Origin: Candidatus Saccharibacteria bacterium UBA4727 | Lineage (GTDB): Bacteria > Patescibacteriota > Saccharimonadia > Saccharimonadales > Saccharimonadaceae | Assembly: GCA_002404195.1 (NCBI GenBank) | Contig: DHJF01000014.1 | Location: 1 to 11,719 of the forward strand | Direction: 5' to 3' | Length of the DNA stretch: 11,719 nucleotides | Part shown: piece after piece, positions 6,489-11,719 of the stretch | How positions within the stretch are numbered: the stretch's first letter is position 1 | Layout of the letters: every line of letters starts with the position of its first letter | Position numbers and translations under genes: made by a program | Notes under the pieces: generated by a model | Told to the model about the DNA's origin: nothing | What the model saw: the letters and a program-made list of their open reading frames with translations, nothing else | The model's database searches: none

Positions 6489-6776
6489 TTACATCACTAC
6501 GCGATGATGTTTGTATAAATATGCAGCTTCGGGGTGGAATGATGCGAGTACGTCGCCAGCTTTGCGCCGGACATCGCTACTCGTTACCTCCGGCTTTGTC
6601 TCCAGCCAAATAATCACCGCGTCGCAGACATCGCTCGCCATCGATTCGGCGACACCTTCAGGACTACGGATACTCAGGCAGGCTGCTCGAATGCTAGCGT
6701 GTAGCTTAGGGCGGCTAAAACTTTCGCTTGGTCGCCGGCCGCCACGCTTCACGATATCAATCGCCTTGTCTGTCAC
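6489..6776 (-). CDS. stand-alone ATP-cone domain protein (95 aa)
   Basis: This is a single ATP-cone domain (the nucleotide-sensing module of ribonucleotide reductases and NrdR) filling nearly the whole protein. Visible hallmarks are IVKRGGRRPSESFSRPKL (residues 8-25), the helix SIRAACLSIRSP, and the closing SDVRRKAGDVLASFHPEAAYLYKHHR. It has no zinc ribbon, so it is not NrdR, and no reductase catalytic domain. The start is GTG at 6776, 1 nt past the TAG of the upstream membrane-protein gene, so translation is probably coupled. It is followed by the flavoprotein gene in the same operon. A role sensing ATP/dATP and modulating a partner protein or gene is inferred from the fold alone. Confidence 0.75.
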   Translation of the reverse strand: MTDKAIDIVKRGGRRPSESFSRPKLHASIRAACLSIRSPEGVAESMASDVCDAVIIWLETKPEVTSSDVRRKAGDVLASFHPEAAYLYKHHRVVM

Positions 6777-6777
6777 G

Positions 6778-7494
6778 CTAGAGAACCCCTACGGCGTGAG
6801 CACTGACCGCAACGATTTGATTTACGTAGACATAAAAACCAAGGATAAGGAGGCCACAGCCGGCTGCGAATTGCAGAAAATGCTTGTTGTCTTCGCGCCA
6901 TTTTTGAATCCGGCTGAGTTTGTGGCCGCTACCAATGAGCCCATTGACGATGAGCAGCGACAACAGGGAAATGAGGGTGTAGATGCCGATTCCGACGAGT
7001 TGCAACTCAGGCGAAAGGGTGACGAGCACCAGCGCGCTGACCAGAAGTGGCGCGATGATAAAAACGAGTTCGCCAACGACACTCGTGAGGCCTAAACTAA
7101 AGGCTTCGGCGCTACTCGTCGTGGCTTTGGTGCGATCACTTAAATAGTGAGCTACACCGCGAGGCAGCCACAGACTGGTCCCTTTTTCGCGGCGATAGTA
7201 AAATGCCCACACCGCGACGCCCAGGCCGATCAGCAGGCCGCAGCTTATCGCCCAGGCAAGCAGGGGTACCTGTACCCCGAAGCTGCTGCCGATAATAAAA
7301 GCTGTAAATGTCAGGATGAGGACGGTCATGACTGCGACGCCAAACGTGAACGAGTTGGTGAGTCGTAGTAGTTTTGCTTGGCTGGTTTTATTGCCAATGG
7401 CGTGGCCGCTGAGCAGTGTTAACATACTGACGCTCAGTTGAAAACTGGCGTGTATTAGGGCTGCGAGTGCGATAATGGCAAGAGAATGGATCAT
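6778..7494 (-). CDS. polytopic inner-membrane protein, about six helices (238 aa)
   Basis: The protein is strongly hydrophobic, with likely membrane spans near residues 4-28, 46-70, 74-98, 128-158, 163-190 and 207-232. A basic loop of about 25 residues lies between spans 3 and 4. The two halves each have three spans, a layout shared with LysE/TauE-type exporters and DsbD-like transporters, but I see no diagnostic motif and do not assign a family. It is the first gene of the operon leading to the ATP-cone protein and the flavoprotein, and could be a membrane partner or electron or metabolite exporter for them. A purine-rich GAGGTAGG lies about 20 nt before the ATG, too far for a normal Shine-Dalgarno site. 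Confidence 0.7.
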   Translation of the reverse strand: MIHSLAIIALAALIHASFQLSVSMLTLLSGHAIGNKTSQAKLLRLTNSFTFGVAVMTVLILTFTAFIIGSSFGVQVPLLAWAISCGLLIGLGVAVWAFYYRREKGTSLWLPRGVAHYLSDRTKATTSSAEAFSLGLTSVVGELVFIIAPLLVSALVLVTLSPELQLVGIGIYTLISLLSLLIVNGLIGSGHKLSRIQKWREDNKHFLQFAAGCGLLILGFYVYVNQIVAVSAHAVGVL

Positions 7495-7527
7495 GTTGTT
7501 TTTATTTTTTAGCCTACCTCTATCTCA

Positions 7528-7536
7528 TTTATAGCA
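7528..7536 (-). promoter_or_regulatory. extended -10 of the 7494-5100 operon
   Basis: Read on the minus strand this is TG-C-TATAAA, giving a start near 7521 and a leader of about 27 nt. No clear -35 is present. It stands back to back with the plus-strand promoter at 7576-7604. Confidence 0.5.
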
Positions 7537-7575
7537 TAAGCAGCGAAAAAGCGCTATAAAATTGGCAAAAAGGTC

Positions 7576-7604
7576 TTGCTTTTTTATGCCTTTTATGCTT
7601 AAAT
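7576..7604 (+). promoter_or_regulatory. promoter of the 49-aa gene
   Basis: TTGCTT (7576-7581), a 17-nt spacer and TTAAAT (7599-7604), with the extended TG at 7596-7597. The spacer contains a tandem 9-mer, TTTTATGCC then TTTTATGCT (7582-7599). Confidence 0.45.
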
Positions 7605-7648
7605 AGATACATCAAACAATAAAAACAAAAAAGGACGCAAAAAGTACC

Positions 7649-7798
7649 ATGGAAATGCCATCTGCCAACGTTGAAGATGTAACTATGAGCGACATCTTAG
7701 ACCTCGCTACCTGGAACCGCCCCCGGAGCGACCAGGAACTACGTGATTTTGTGACGACTCACCACGGTCGTTTACCTGAAGATTCTGAGATTGAATAA
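7649..7798 (+). CDS. small acidic hypothetical protein (49 aa)
   Basis: An open frame runs ATG to TAA, beginning MEMPSANVEDVTMSD and ending RLPEDSEIE. It is acidic, with no membrane segment, and its middle (DILDLATWNRPRSDQELRDF) could be helical. Support comes from a plausible promoter upstream, a purine-rich AAAAAAGGA 13 nt before the ATG (long but usable spacing), and a hairpin just after the stop. I do not recognise it; a small regulator or structural peptide is possible. It is isolated between a divergent operon and a convergent envelope-protein gene. Confidence 0.6.
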   Translation: MEMPSANVEDVTMSDILDLATWNRPRSDQELRDFVTTHHGRLPEDSEIE

Positions 7799-7805
7799 TC
7801 ACCAG

Positions 7806-7824
7806 GTCCTGTAAGAAACAGGGC
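7806..7824. terminator. hairpin between convergent genes
   Basis: GTCCTGT (7806-7812) pairs with ACAGGGC (7818-7824) around AAGAA, with one G-T pair. It lies 7 nt after the 49-aa gene and 24 nt past the convergent gene's end, so it may serve both. It lacks a strong T run on either side. Confidence 0.4.
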
Positions 7825-7848
7825 TATGGTACGAGTCGTCTAGAGAAG

Positions 7849-8640
7849 CTAGAGACTTTTTAGACTTTGTACGATTGCTTTGGCGTCTGCAATAGCAGCT
7901 TGGTTACTGCGATGAGCGGTGGCTAATTGGTCGCGTTGACCGCTTAAGACAGTGTGATCGCTGTTGTAATCGGTCGACTGCAGGGTGAGCACTTTTGACG
8001 CCACGGAACTTGCGATTGTCTGGGCGTTCGTGACCTGAGTGGTTATGTCGTCGAGCTTTGTTTGTAGGTCGGTCATTGCTGCGGCATGTTGCGCCTTAGC
8101 CGCTGTAATACGAGTTTGCAACTTAGGGATAAGCGACAGGAGCTTGGTGTCGGTGAGTTGAATACTATCGGCAGCTTGGATGAGACCGATTTTTGGCACA
8201 ATGAGCGCATAGACACGGTAGTCCTTAACGATACTCTGGGCGTCGGCTTTGACACTATCGAGCGTTGTGTCGGCATCGAGTTTCGCTTTTAGCGCCGTCA
8301 GACTGGCGATTTCAGTGTTTACTCCACTCTTGAGGTAAGCGCTATCGCTGGCTGATAGGCGGGTGGCGCTACTGATTTTAGCGCTGACTTTCGTCAGTGA
8401 CGCTAGGCGGCGCGTGATTTCTTGGTCACCTTTGGCGATAATCGTCGCAAGGTGTTGTTGAGAGTCGAGGGTGGTGGTTGTCGTGTCGGTAGTCTTCGGG
8501 GTATCGGTGGTCGTCTTCGACGAGTCATTTTGCACTGACGATGTGCCGCCAAGGGCGTGGGTTGTGCTCGCAGGGGCGATAATGACGCCTGCGAGAATGA
8601 TAACTGCTGTTGTAACTAATTTAATTCGTTGAATGTTCAT
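7849..8640 (-). CDS. secreted Ser/Thr-rich, predicted helical/coiled-coil protein (263 aa)
   Basis: A signal peptide is clear: basic start, hydrophobic core at residues 8-24, likely cleavage after THA (27-29). A Thr/Ser-rich flexible linker follows (about 35-58, with runs of T and TTDT). The rest is long amphipathic helix with frequent Ala, Leu, Lys and Asp (QTKLDDITTQVTNAQTIASS and similar), typical of coiled-coil rods. It has no cysteine and no enzyme motif. It probably sits outside the membrane as a surface or wall-associated protein. The ATG has an AAGG 6 nt upstream. It follows the single-pass membrane gene (9063-8674) with a 33-nt gap in one transcription unit, so the two may form a pair at the cell envelope. 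Function is unknown. Confidence 0.75.
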   Translation of the reverse strand: MNIQRIKLVTTAVIILAGVIIAPASTTHALGGTSSVQNDSSKTTTDTPKTTDTTTTTLDSQQHLATIIAKGDQEITRRLASLTKVSAKISSATRLSASDSAYLKSGVNTEIASLTALKAKLDADTTLDSVKADAQSIVKDYRVYALIVPKIGLIQAADSIQLTDTKLLSLIPKLQTRITAAKAQHAAAMTDLQTKLDDITTQVTNAQTIASSVASKVLTLQSTDYNSDHTVLSGQRDQLATAHRSNQAAIADAKAIVQSLKSL

Positions 8641-8673
8641 AAAATACCTTCGTTATGGAGTGATGCTTAAACG

Positions 8674-9063
8674 TTAATTTGTTGGGACGGTGATAGCTTG
8701 CTGCTGATCATCCAGGCTGCTGTCTGTTGAGCTTAAGTTGCTGCTGTCGGTAGTGTCGGCGCTGGTAATATCGGTAAGGTTATTTTGTAAGCTTTGGTTA
8801 TCAGCCGCGCTCGACGGCGTTACCTTGGCTACCTTCCCTGCTGGTGTCGAAGCCGAAGTTGTCGTCGACGCAACCAAGCGATGCTGCGTGAAGTAGAGGA
8901 TACTTGCAACGCTTGCGGCCACAATTATAATACCCGCGAGTGAGATGATGATAAATTTTGTTTTATTGATTGAACGCGAGGTGACGATAGGCGCACTTGG
9001 TGTTATTTCGGTTGGGTGCGCTATCTCTTCTTGTGGAGGTGTTGGTGTTGGTTCGTTCTGCAT
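8674..9063 (-). CDS. single-pass membrane protein with Ser/Thr-rich outer tail (129 aa)
   Basis: The architecture is a Pro/Glu-rich N-terminus (1-30), a basic stretch, one transmembrane helix (about 36-58, IIISLAGIIIVAASVASIL), and a C-terminal tail of about 70 residues rich in Ser, Thr, Asp and Gln. The charge pattern places the N-terminus inside and the tail outside. It has no lipobox and no known domain. It is the first gene of a two-gene unit with the secreted helical protein. Transcription is probably leaderless: a consensus TATAAT lies 6 nt before the ATG. Function is unknown; an envelope anchor or stalk is a guess. Confidence 0.7.
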   Translation of the reverse strand: MQNEPTPTPPQEEIAHPTEITPSAPIVTSRSINKTKFIIISLAGIIIVAASVASILYFTQHRLVASTTTSASTPAGKVAKVTPSSAADNQSLQNNLTDITSADTTDSSNLSSTDSSLDDQQQAITVPTN

Positions 9064-9069
9064 AAGTGC

Positions 9070-9075
9070 ATTATA
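9070..9075 (-). promoter_or_regulatory. -10 box of the 9063-7849 unit, likely leaderless
   Basis: Minus-strand TATAAT with 6 nt to the ATG. It lacks the TG extension seen elsewhere. Its -35 region (spacing 17) falls within the dyad at 9092-9111. Confidence 0.6.
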
Positions 9076-9091
9076 CCGCTTTTGGTAAAAT

Positions 9092-9111
9092 AGTTCACTG
9101 AGATGTGAACT
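9092..9111. promoter_or_regulatory. perfect dyad AGTTCAC-N6-GTGAACT, candidate operator
   Basis: Seven perfect base pairs around TGAGAT, followed by TTTT. It lies between two divergent start sites, covering the -35 region of the minus-strand gene and lying at the -35 distance of the plus-strand promoter. As a terminator it would have no visible plus-strand gene to end, since the nearest one stops at 7798. An operator is therefore more likely. Confidence 0.5.
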
Positions 9112-9122
9112 TTTTAGTTTTA

Positions 9123-9131
9123 TGCTACGCT
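9123..9131 (+). promoter_or_regulatory. extended -10 of the 9160-10663 operon
   Basis: TG-C-TACGCT predicts a start near 9138 and a short leader. An overlapping TATGCT at 9121-9126 is an alternative. Confidence 0.5.
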
Positions 9132-9159
9132 AGTAGTACAACTAATGGGGGATTTTGTT

Positions 9160-9519
9160 ATGGATGAAGATCAAGAACAAGTACGAACCAGTAATCAGCA
9201 AATTCGGAGGTCTACCGGTGGGCAAGTCGTTATAGCGCGGCTTATTTATTACATCGGCGGAGTGATCTCTACCTTTTTAATAGCGCGAATCGTCTTACTG
9301 CTGCTCGCAGCGAACCAGGGCTCGCCGTTTGTCGACTTCGTGTATACAGTCGGCGGCTTCTTTGCTTGGCCATTTTATGGTATTTTTAGCTATCAGCCGC
9401 ACTATGGGCAATCTGTTTTAGAGATGAGTAGCATCGTTGCTCTTGTCGTCTATGCTGTTATTGCTTTTGGCCTCGTGAAGCTCGTAACGCTCTCAAGTAG
9501 TCATCGTGACGCCGTGTAA
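9160..9519 (+). CDS. YggT-family-like membrane protein (119 aa)
   Basis: A charged N-terminus of about 20 residues precedes a first membrane helix (24-50, ending in the ARIVLLLLAANQGSPFVDFV pattern). A re-entrant or short hydrophobic part follows (PFYGIF at 71-76), then a second helix (89-109). The combination of a long helix, SPFV and PFxGIF is typical of the YggT family, whose role is poorly known (envelope, osmotic or Fe-S related links have been proposed). The start at 9160 is chosen because GGGGGA lies 7 nt upstream. An in-frame ATG at 9145 would add five residues and is an alternative. It is first in an operon with the haem membrane protein (3-nt gap). Confidence 0.7.
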   Translation: MDEDQEQVRTSNQQIRRSTGGQVVIARLIYYIGGVISTFLIARIVLLLLAANQGSPFVDFVYTVGGFFAWPFYGIFSYQPHYGQSVLEMSSIVALVVYAVIAFGLVKLVTLSSSHRDAV

Positions 9520-9522
9520 ACT

Positions 9523-10170
9523 GTGGCAATTGTGAGAAATCTATCGCGCAATCTACGCTTTTACGTCTTAGTCGCGACGATTCTACTGAGCATAGCACTG
9601 ACGTGTTTGTTGCGTCTGGTGACGGCAAACGACCAAGTCTATATTATCCATTTGGGGAAATTCTTTGGGCTGATGGCTATCGTGTATTGGTACATTGTGC
9701 TGGTGTTGTCGCCACTGAGCAAGCTGATAGGTAAACGTGAGTGGCTGCGACAATTATTGTTCGCGCGCCGAGCCCTGGGCGTATCGGTTGCCTATTTCGC
9801 ACTTGTCCATGCGCTACTGGCGGTTTGGGGTCAGCTAGGTGGACTGCCGCAGCTGGGGTTGCTGCCAAGTATTTTTCAGCTATCGCTTTGGTACGGCGTG
9901 GTGGCGCTCGGTGTACTCCTATTGATGGCGGCGGCATCGTTTGACGGGGTGATTCGCTGGATGGGCTTTGGGCGCTGGAAATGGCTGCAGCGTTTGGGGT
10001 ATGGCGCTGGCGTATTGGCTATTTTGCATATTTGGCTGATTGGTGTTCACGCGGCGGTGGGTGCGGTGGCAATCCCTGCGGGTGCGGCCCTGGTTGTTTT
10101 AGGTGGACTCGAGGCACTGCGGATAGTACGGCTGTTAACTGAATCTCGGCAAGGAGCCACGCATGCGTAA
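9523..10170 (+). CDS. ferric reductase-like / MsrQ-like haem membrane protein (215 aa)
   Basis: This is a six-helix membrane protein of the ferric-reductase-like transmembrane superfamily. Candidate b-haem ligands are His96 in RRALGVSVAYFALVH (82-96) and His169 in AILHIWLIGVH (166-176); His43 and His176 are also present. The RRxLG start of the haem helix and the WxWLQRLxY lead-in to the later helix (152-160) resemble MsrQ. There is no C-terminal FAD/NAD domain and no MsrP gene nearby, so the electron donor and acceptor are open. The start is GTG at 9523, directly after the previous stop and probably translated by coupling; GTG at 9532 is possible. Its last codons overlap the next gene, so function may be linked to that extracellular His-first protein. 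Confidence 0.75.
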   Translation: MAIVRNLSRNLRFYVLVATILLSIALTCLLRLVTANDQVYIIHLGKFFGLMAIVYWYIVLVLSPLSKLIGKREWLRQLLFARRALGVSVAYFALVHALLAVWGQLGGLPQLGLLPSIFQLSLWYGVVALGVLLLMAAASFDGVIRWMGFGRWKWLQRLGYGAGVLAILHIWLIGVHAAVGAVAIPAGAALVVLGGLEALRIVRLLTESRQGATHA

Positions 10171-10663
10171 GTGGTTGTTTGGACTGGTTATTATATGTGG
10201 CGTGGCGCTACTGCCTCAAACTACCTGGGCGCACGAACTGATTACTGATTCAACTCACCACGTAGGCATGGTGTTACACGTTGAGCCCGACGAGGCGCCG
10301 ACGGCTGGCTCCAAGACACATCTTGAGTTTATTATGCAGAGCCTGGCGATTTCATCGGCGATGCTGCGAATTAATGACGTGTCGGTACCGGTCACGTTGA
10401 GCGACGGTGTAGCGGATGTTACCTATGTATTTCCAGCGCAGGGGACATACGCACTGCGGCTTGAGGTGAGTGCTTCGGATGGTACGCGCTACTCTTTCAC
10501 TCATTCTATTGGGGTATCGCGCGGTGCGAGTGACGTCACAAAAGGGCGCCATGATTACTTCTGGGCTATGGTTGGTCTGATTGCCTCGGGTGGCGGCTTG
10601 CTCGTTCTGGTCGCGGTTGGTTGGCGACAGCGGCGGGCAATTGCACGCCATAGTCGCCACTAG
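10163..10663 (+). CDS. secreted, C-terminally anchored domain with predicted N-terminal His (166 aa)
   Basis: The signal peptide has a basic start and hydrophobic core (residues 4-18) and likely cleaves after WA (22-23). The mature protein would then begin at His24 (HELITDSTHHVGMVLHVEP), with His32, His33, His39 and His53 close by. A beta-rich domain (about 24-125) resembles Ig-like CopC-type folds. One membrane helix (about 133-155) and a basic tail (RQRRAIARHSRH) anchor it outside the cell. An N-terminal His after signal cleavage is the copper-binding design of CopC and histidine-brace proteins. Copper binding is inferred. Translation starts inside the previous gene (8-nt overlap) with GGAG 6 nt before the ATG. 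Pairing with a haem membrane protein suggests metal or redox handling at the cell surface. Confidence 0.65.
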   Translation: MRKWLFGLVIICGVALLPQTTWAHELITDSTHHVGMVLHVEPDEAPTAGSKTHLEFIMQSLAISSAMLRINDVSVPVTLSDGVADVTYVFPAQGTYALRLEVSASDGTRYSFTHSIGVSRGASDVTKGRHDYFWAMVGLIASGGGLLVLVAVGWRQRRAIARHSRH

Positions 10664-10699
10664 GCGCATACAAAAAATCACCTAACTATAACTGGCGGC

Positions 10700-10728
10700 T
10701 TGTCATTTCATTTCGCATACTACATACT
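10700..10728 (+). promoter_or_regulatory. promoter of the 10738-11472 gene
   Basis: TTGTCA (10700-10705), a 17-nt spacer and CATACT (10723-10728). The ATG is 9 nt past the -10, so the leader would be absent or only a few bases. Confidence 0.5.
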
Positions 10729-10737
10729 AAGAAAATA

Positions 10738-11472
10738 ATGATTGGTAACACCAATAAGCACAGTCAAGGCATTAAACCAATCGATGAAGGGGCGATCAAG
10801 GCAGCGTTGGGCGGAAGTGATCATGCCATTTTGCTTAGCGTCGAAGAGGCGCATCGCAACGCGCAACTAACGCAGCTATATCCTCAGGAAACAGAGATAA
10901 AGGGGGATTTTCGTCATGCGCCCGAATTAGAGGATATCGGTCCGCTGCGTGAGGCAGTCGAGCCTGGGATTGTCAACTGGAAGAGAATCATCGCGCTCGG
11001 TCTGATTCTCTCTTTTCCATTTGTCATGCTTGAGTGGATATTTTCTCTATTCATGCGACCTCCATCCAATGAGCCGTTGACTATCGTTGCTACTGCTGCA
11101 TTTTATTTCGTCTTTGCTCTTGCTATGCTCATTGTGTTACGTAGGTACCTTGTGCAGGAATTTGAGAAAATGAATCTTACGGAAGGTGGGCAATTGTTTT
11201 GGTCGTCCGTACTCTTTGCTCTGCCCATTACGCAAGCCTTACGTATGCCGCTATCCCTACAATTCGAAGCAGGTCCTATCCCAGACTATTTAAATCTCGC
11301 GATTTACACAATTCTATTTGTAGTGATCTGTACAGGCGCATTACTCGGTGCGGTGTATATTCGCTACTGCTCACCTGGGAGTGAGAACGTACGACTTGCA
11401 AAGCTTGTTAATATAACAATATTGCCGTACGTGGCTAGTCTTATCTTCATTGTCGCCGAGGTAATACGGTAG
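10738..11472 (+). CDS. hypothetical multi-pass membrane protein (244 aa)
   Basis: I do not recognise this protein. The first 80 residues are hydrophilic, acidic in the second half, and probably cytoplasmic. Hydrophobic spans follow near 84-105, 114-134, 187-209 and 223-243, with a weaker one near 152-168. Motif-like features include PLREAVEPGIVNWKR just before the first span and the charged loop RRYLVQEFEKMN. It has no cysteine cluster or catalytic signature. A TTGTCA/CATACT promoter lies directly upstream, and it appears to be a single-gene unit ending before the tRNA terminator. Confidence 0.7.
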   Translation: MIGNTNKHSQGIKPIDEGAIKAALGGSDHAILLSVEEAHRNAQLTQLYPQETEIKGDFRHAPELEDIGPLREAVEPGIVNWKRIIALGLILSFPFVMLEWIFSLFMRPPSNEPLTIVATAAFYFVFALAMLIVLRRYLVQEFEKMNLTEGGQLFWSSVLFALPITQALRMPLSLQFEAGPIPDYLNLAIYTILFVVICTGALLGAVYIRYCSPGSENVRLAKLVNITILPYVASLIFIVAEVIR

Positions 11473-11505
11473 CTCTAGAAGAGATCGTGTAATATTTCCA
11501 TTGTT

Positions 11506-11533
11506 ATAAAAAATTAGCGCCCAAAGACGCTAA
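11506..11533 (-). terminator. intrinsic terminator of the tRNA gene
   Basis: On the minus strand TTAGCG pairs with CGCTAA around an 8-nt loop (arms at 11528-11533 and 11514-11519), followed by TTTTTTAT. It starts about 10 nt past the tRNA 3' end. The plus strand lacks a T run, so it points at the tRNA. Confidence 0.75.
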
Positions 11534-11542
11534 AATAAATTC

Positions 11543-11619
11543 TGGTAGCAGCGACAGGGTACGATCCTGTGACCTCGAGCTTATGAGTCTCGCGCTCTAA
11601 CCAACTGAGCTACGCTGCC
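11543..11619 (-). tRNA. tRNA with anticodon CAT (elongator Met, or Ile2)
   Basis: A 77-nt cloverleaf with encoded CCA. The acceptor is GGCAGCG/CGCTGCT with a G1-T72 wobble, the D stem is GCTC/GAGC, the anticodon loop is CTCATAA (anticodon at 11583-11585), the T stem is ACAGG/CCTGT, and the discriminator is A73. The C11-G24 pair and the lack of three G-C pairs in the anticodon stem argue against initiator tRNA. Whether it is Met or the lysidine-modified Ile2 cannot be told here. Oddities: the T loop reads ATCGTAC instead of the usual TTCGANN, and the closing anticodon-stem position is A31-G39. Confidence 0.85.
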
Positions 11620-11631
11620 ATACTACACGAT

Positions 11632-11640
11632 ATTGTAGCA
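11632..11640 (-). promoter_or_regulatory. extended -10 of the tRNA gene
   Basis: Minus-strand TG-C-TACAAT, 12 nt before the mature 5' end. TAGAAA (11655-11660) is a partial -35 at spacing 17. Confidence 0.6.
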
Positions 11641-11683
11641 AAAAATGCGCGTGATTTCTAGAGGCGATAACAGAAAAGTAATT

Positions 11684-11692
11684 TGATACACT
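11684..11692 (+). promoter_or_regulatory. extended -10 of the gene at the right edge, likely leaderless
   Basis: TG-A-TACACT ends 6 nt before ATG 11699, the same spacing as upstream of the Nudix gene. Confidence 0.5.
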
Positions 11693-11698
11693 GAGGGT

Positions 11699-11719
11699 AT
11701 GAAGATTGCCAAGCCTCAA
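11699..11719 (+). CDS. partial CDS, first seven codons (MKIAKPQ)
   Basis: The window ends after seven codons. The call rests on the ATG at leaderless distance from an extended -10 box and on its position divergent from the tRNA. The product is unknown. Confidence 0.4.

Noticed and set aside
6511..7095. Plus-strand open frame of 194 codons
   Set aside because: It lies antisense to the ATP-cone and membrane-protein genes, has low-complexity translation without domain features, and has no promoter of its own.

Overview
This is a compact bacterial chromosome segment. Genes are small and tightly packed, intergenic gaps are short, and there is one tRNA. Gene content and style (free-standing ATP-cone protein, YggT-like protein, many small membrane or secreted proteins of no clear family, likely leaderless transcripts) suggest a Patescibacteria/CPR genome, most plausibly a Candidatus Saccharibacteria (TM7) relative. 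That placement is my impression and no marker gene here proves it. The code looks standard: TGA is never needed as a sense codon, and the only gene ending in TGA is the foreign-looking one at 235-693.

Layout. (1) 1-1958 is an accessory region built of repeated modules. A roughly 76-bp hairpin repeat (1-76 and 882-957) precedes each of two unrelated genes, and a roughly 58-bp second repeat (821-878 and 1901-1958) follows each. The genes are a GC-rich orphan (235-693) and an AT-richer proline-iminopeptidase-like hydrolase (991-1872). The two modules abut at an inverted repeat, ACTTGG-gcga-CCAAGT, at 873-888. This resembles a tandem array of gene cassettes, but the repeats do not match canonical integron attC sites. 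(2) 2065-4609 is a two-gene unit: a nitroreductase-fold flavoenzyme and a CapK/phenylacetate-CoA-ligase-like adenylate-forming enzyme. (3) 4684-5103 is a Nudix hydrolase, convergent with and overlapping by 4 nt a minus-strand operon (7494 to 5100). That operon encodes a polytopic membrane protein, an ATP-cone protein, and a flavoprotein of the lipoamide-dehydrogenase/mercuric-reductase fold that has lost its redox cysteines. (4) 7649-7798 is a 49-aa orphan, and 7849-9063 is a minus-strand pair of envelope proteins (a single-pass Ser/Thr-rich protein and a secreted helical protein). (5) 9160-10663 is a plus-strand operon: YggT-like protein, MsrQ/ferric-reductase-like haem membrane protein, and a secreted or anchored domain whose predicted mature N-terminus is His. 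(6) 10738-11472 is an unrecognised membrane protein. It is followed by a minus-strand tRNA with anticodon CAT and the first codons of a plus-strand gene at the right edge.

A recurrent promoter design runs through the window: an extended -10 (TG-N-TAyaaT-like). In five cases the -10 ends 6-7 nt before an ATG, so transcription should start at or next to the start codon. Shine-Dalgarno-like sequences appear mainly at genes inside operons. I saw no transposase, integrase, CRISPR array or rRNA.
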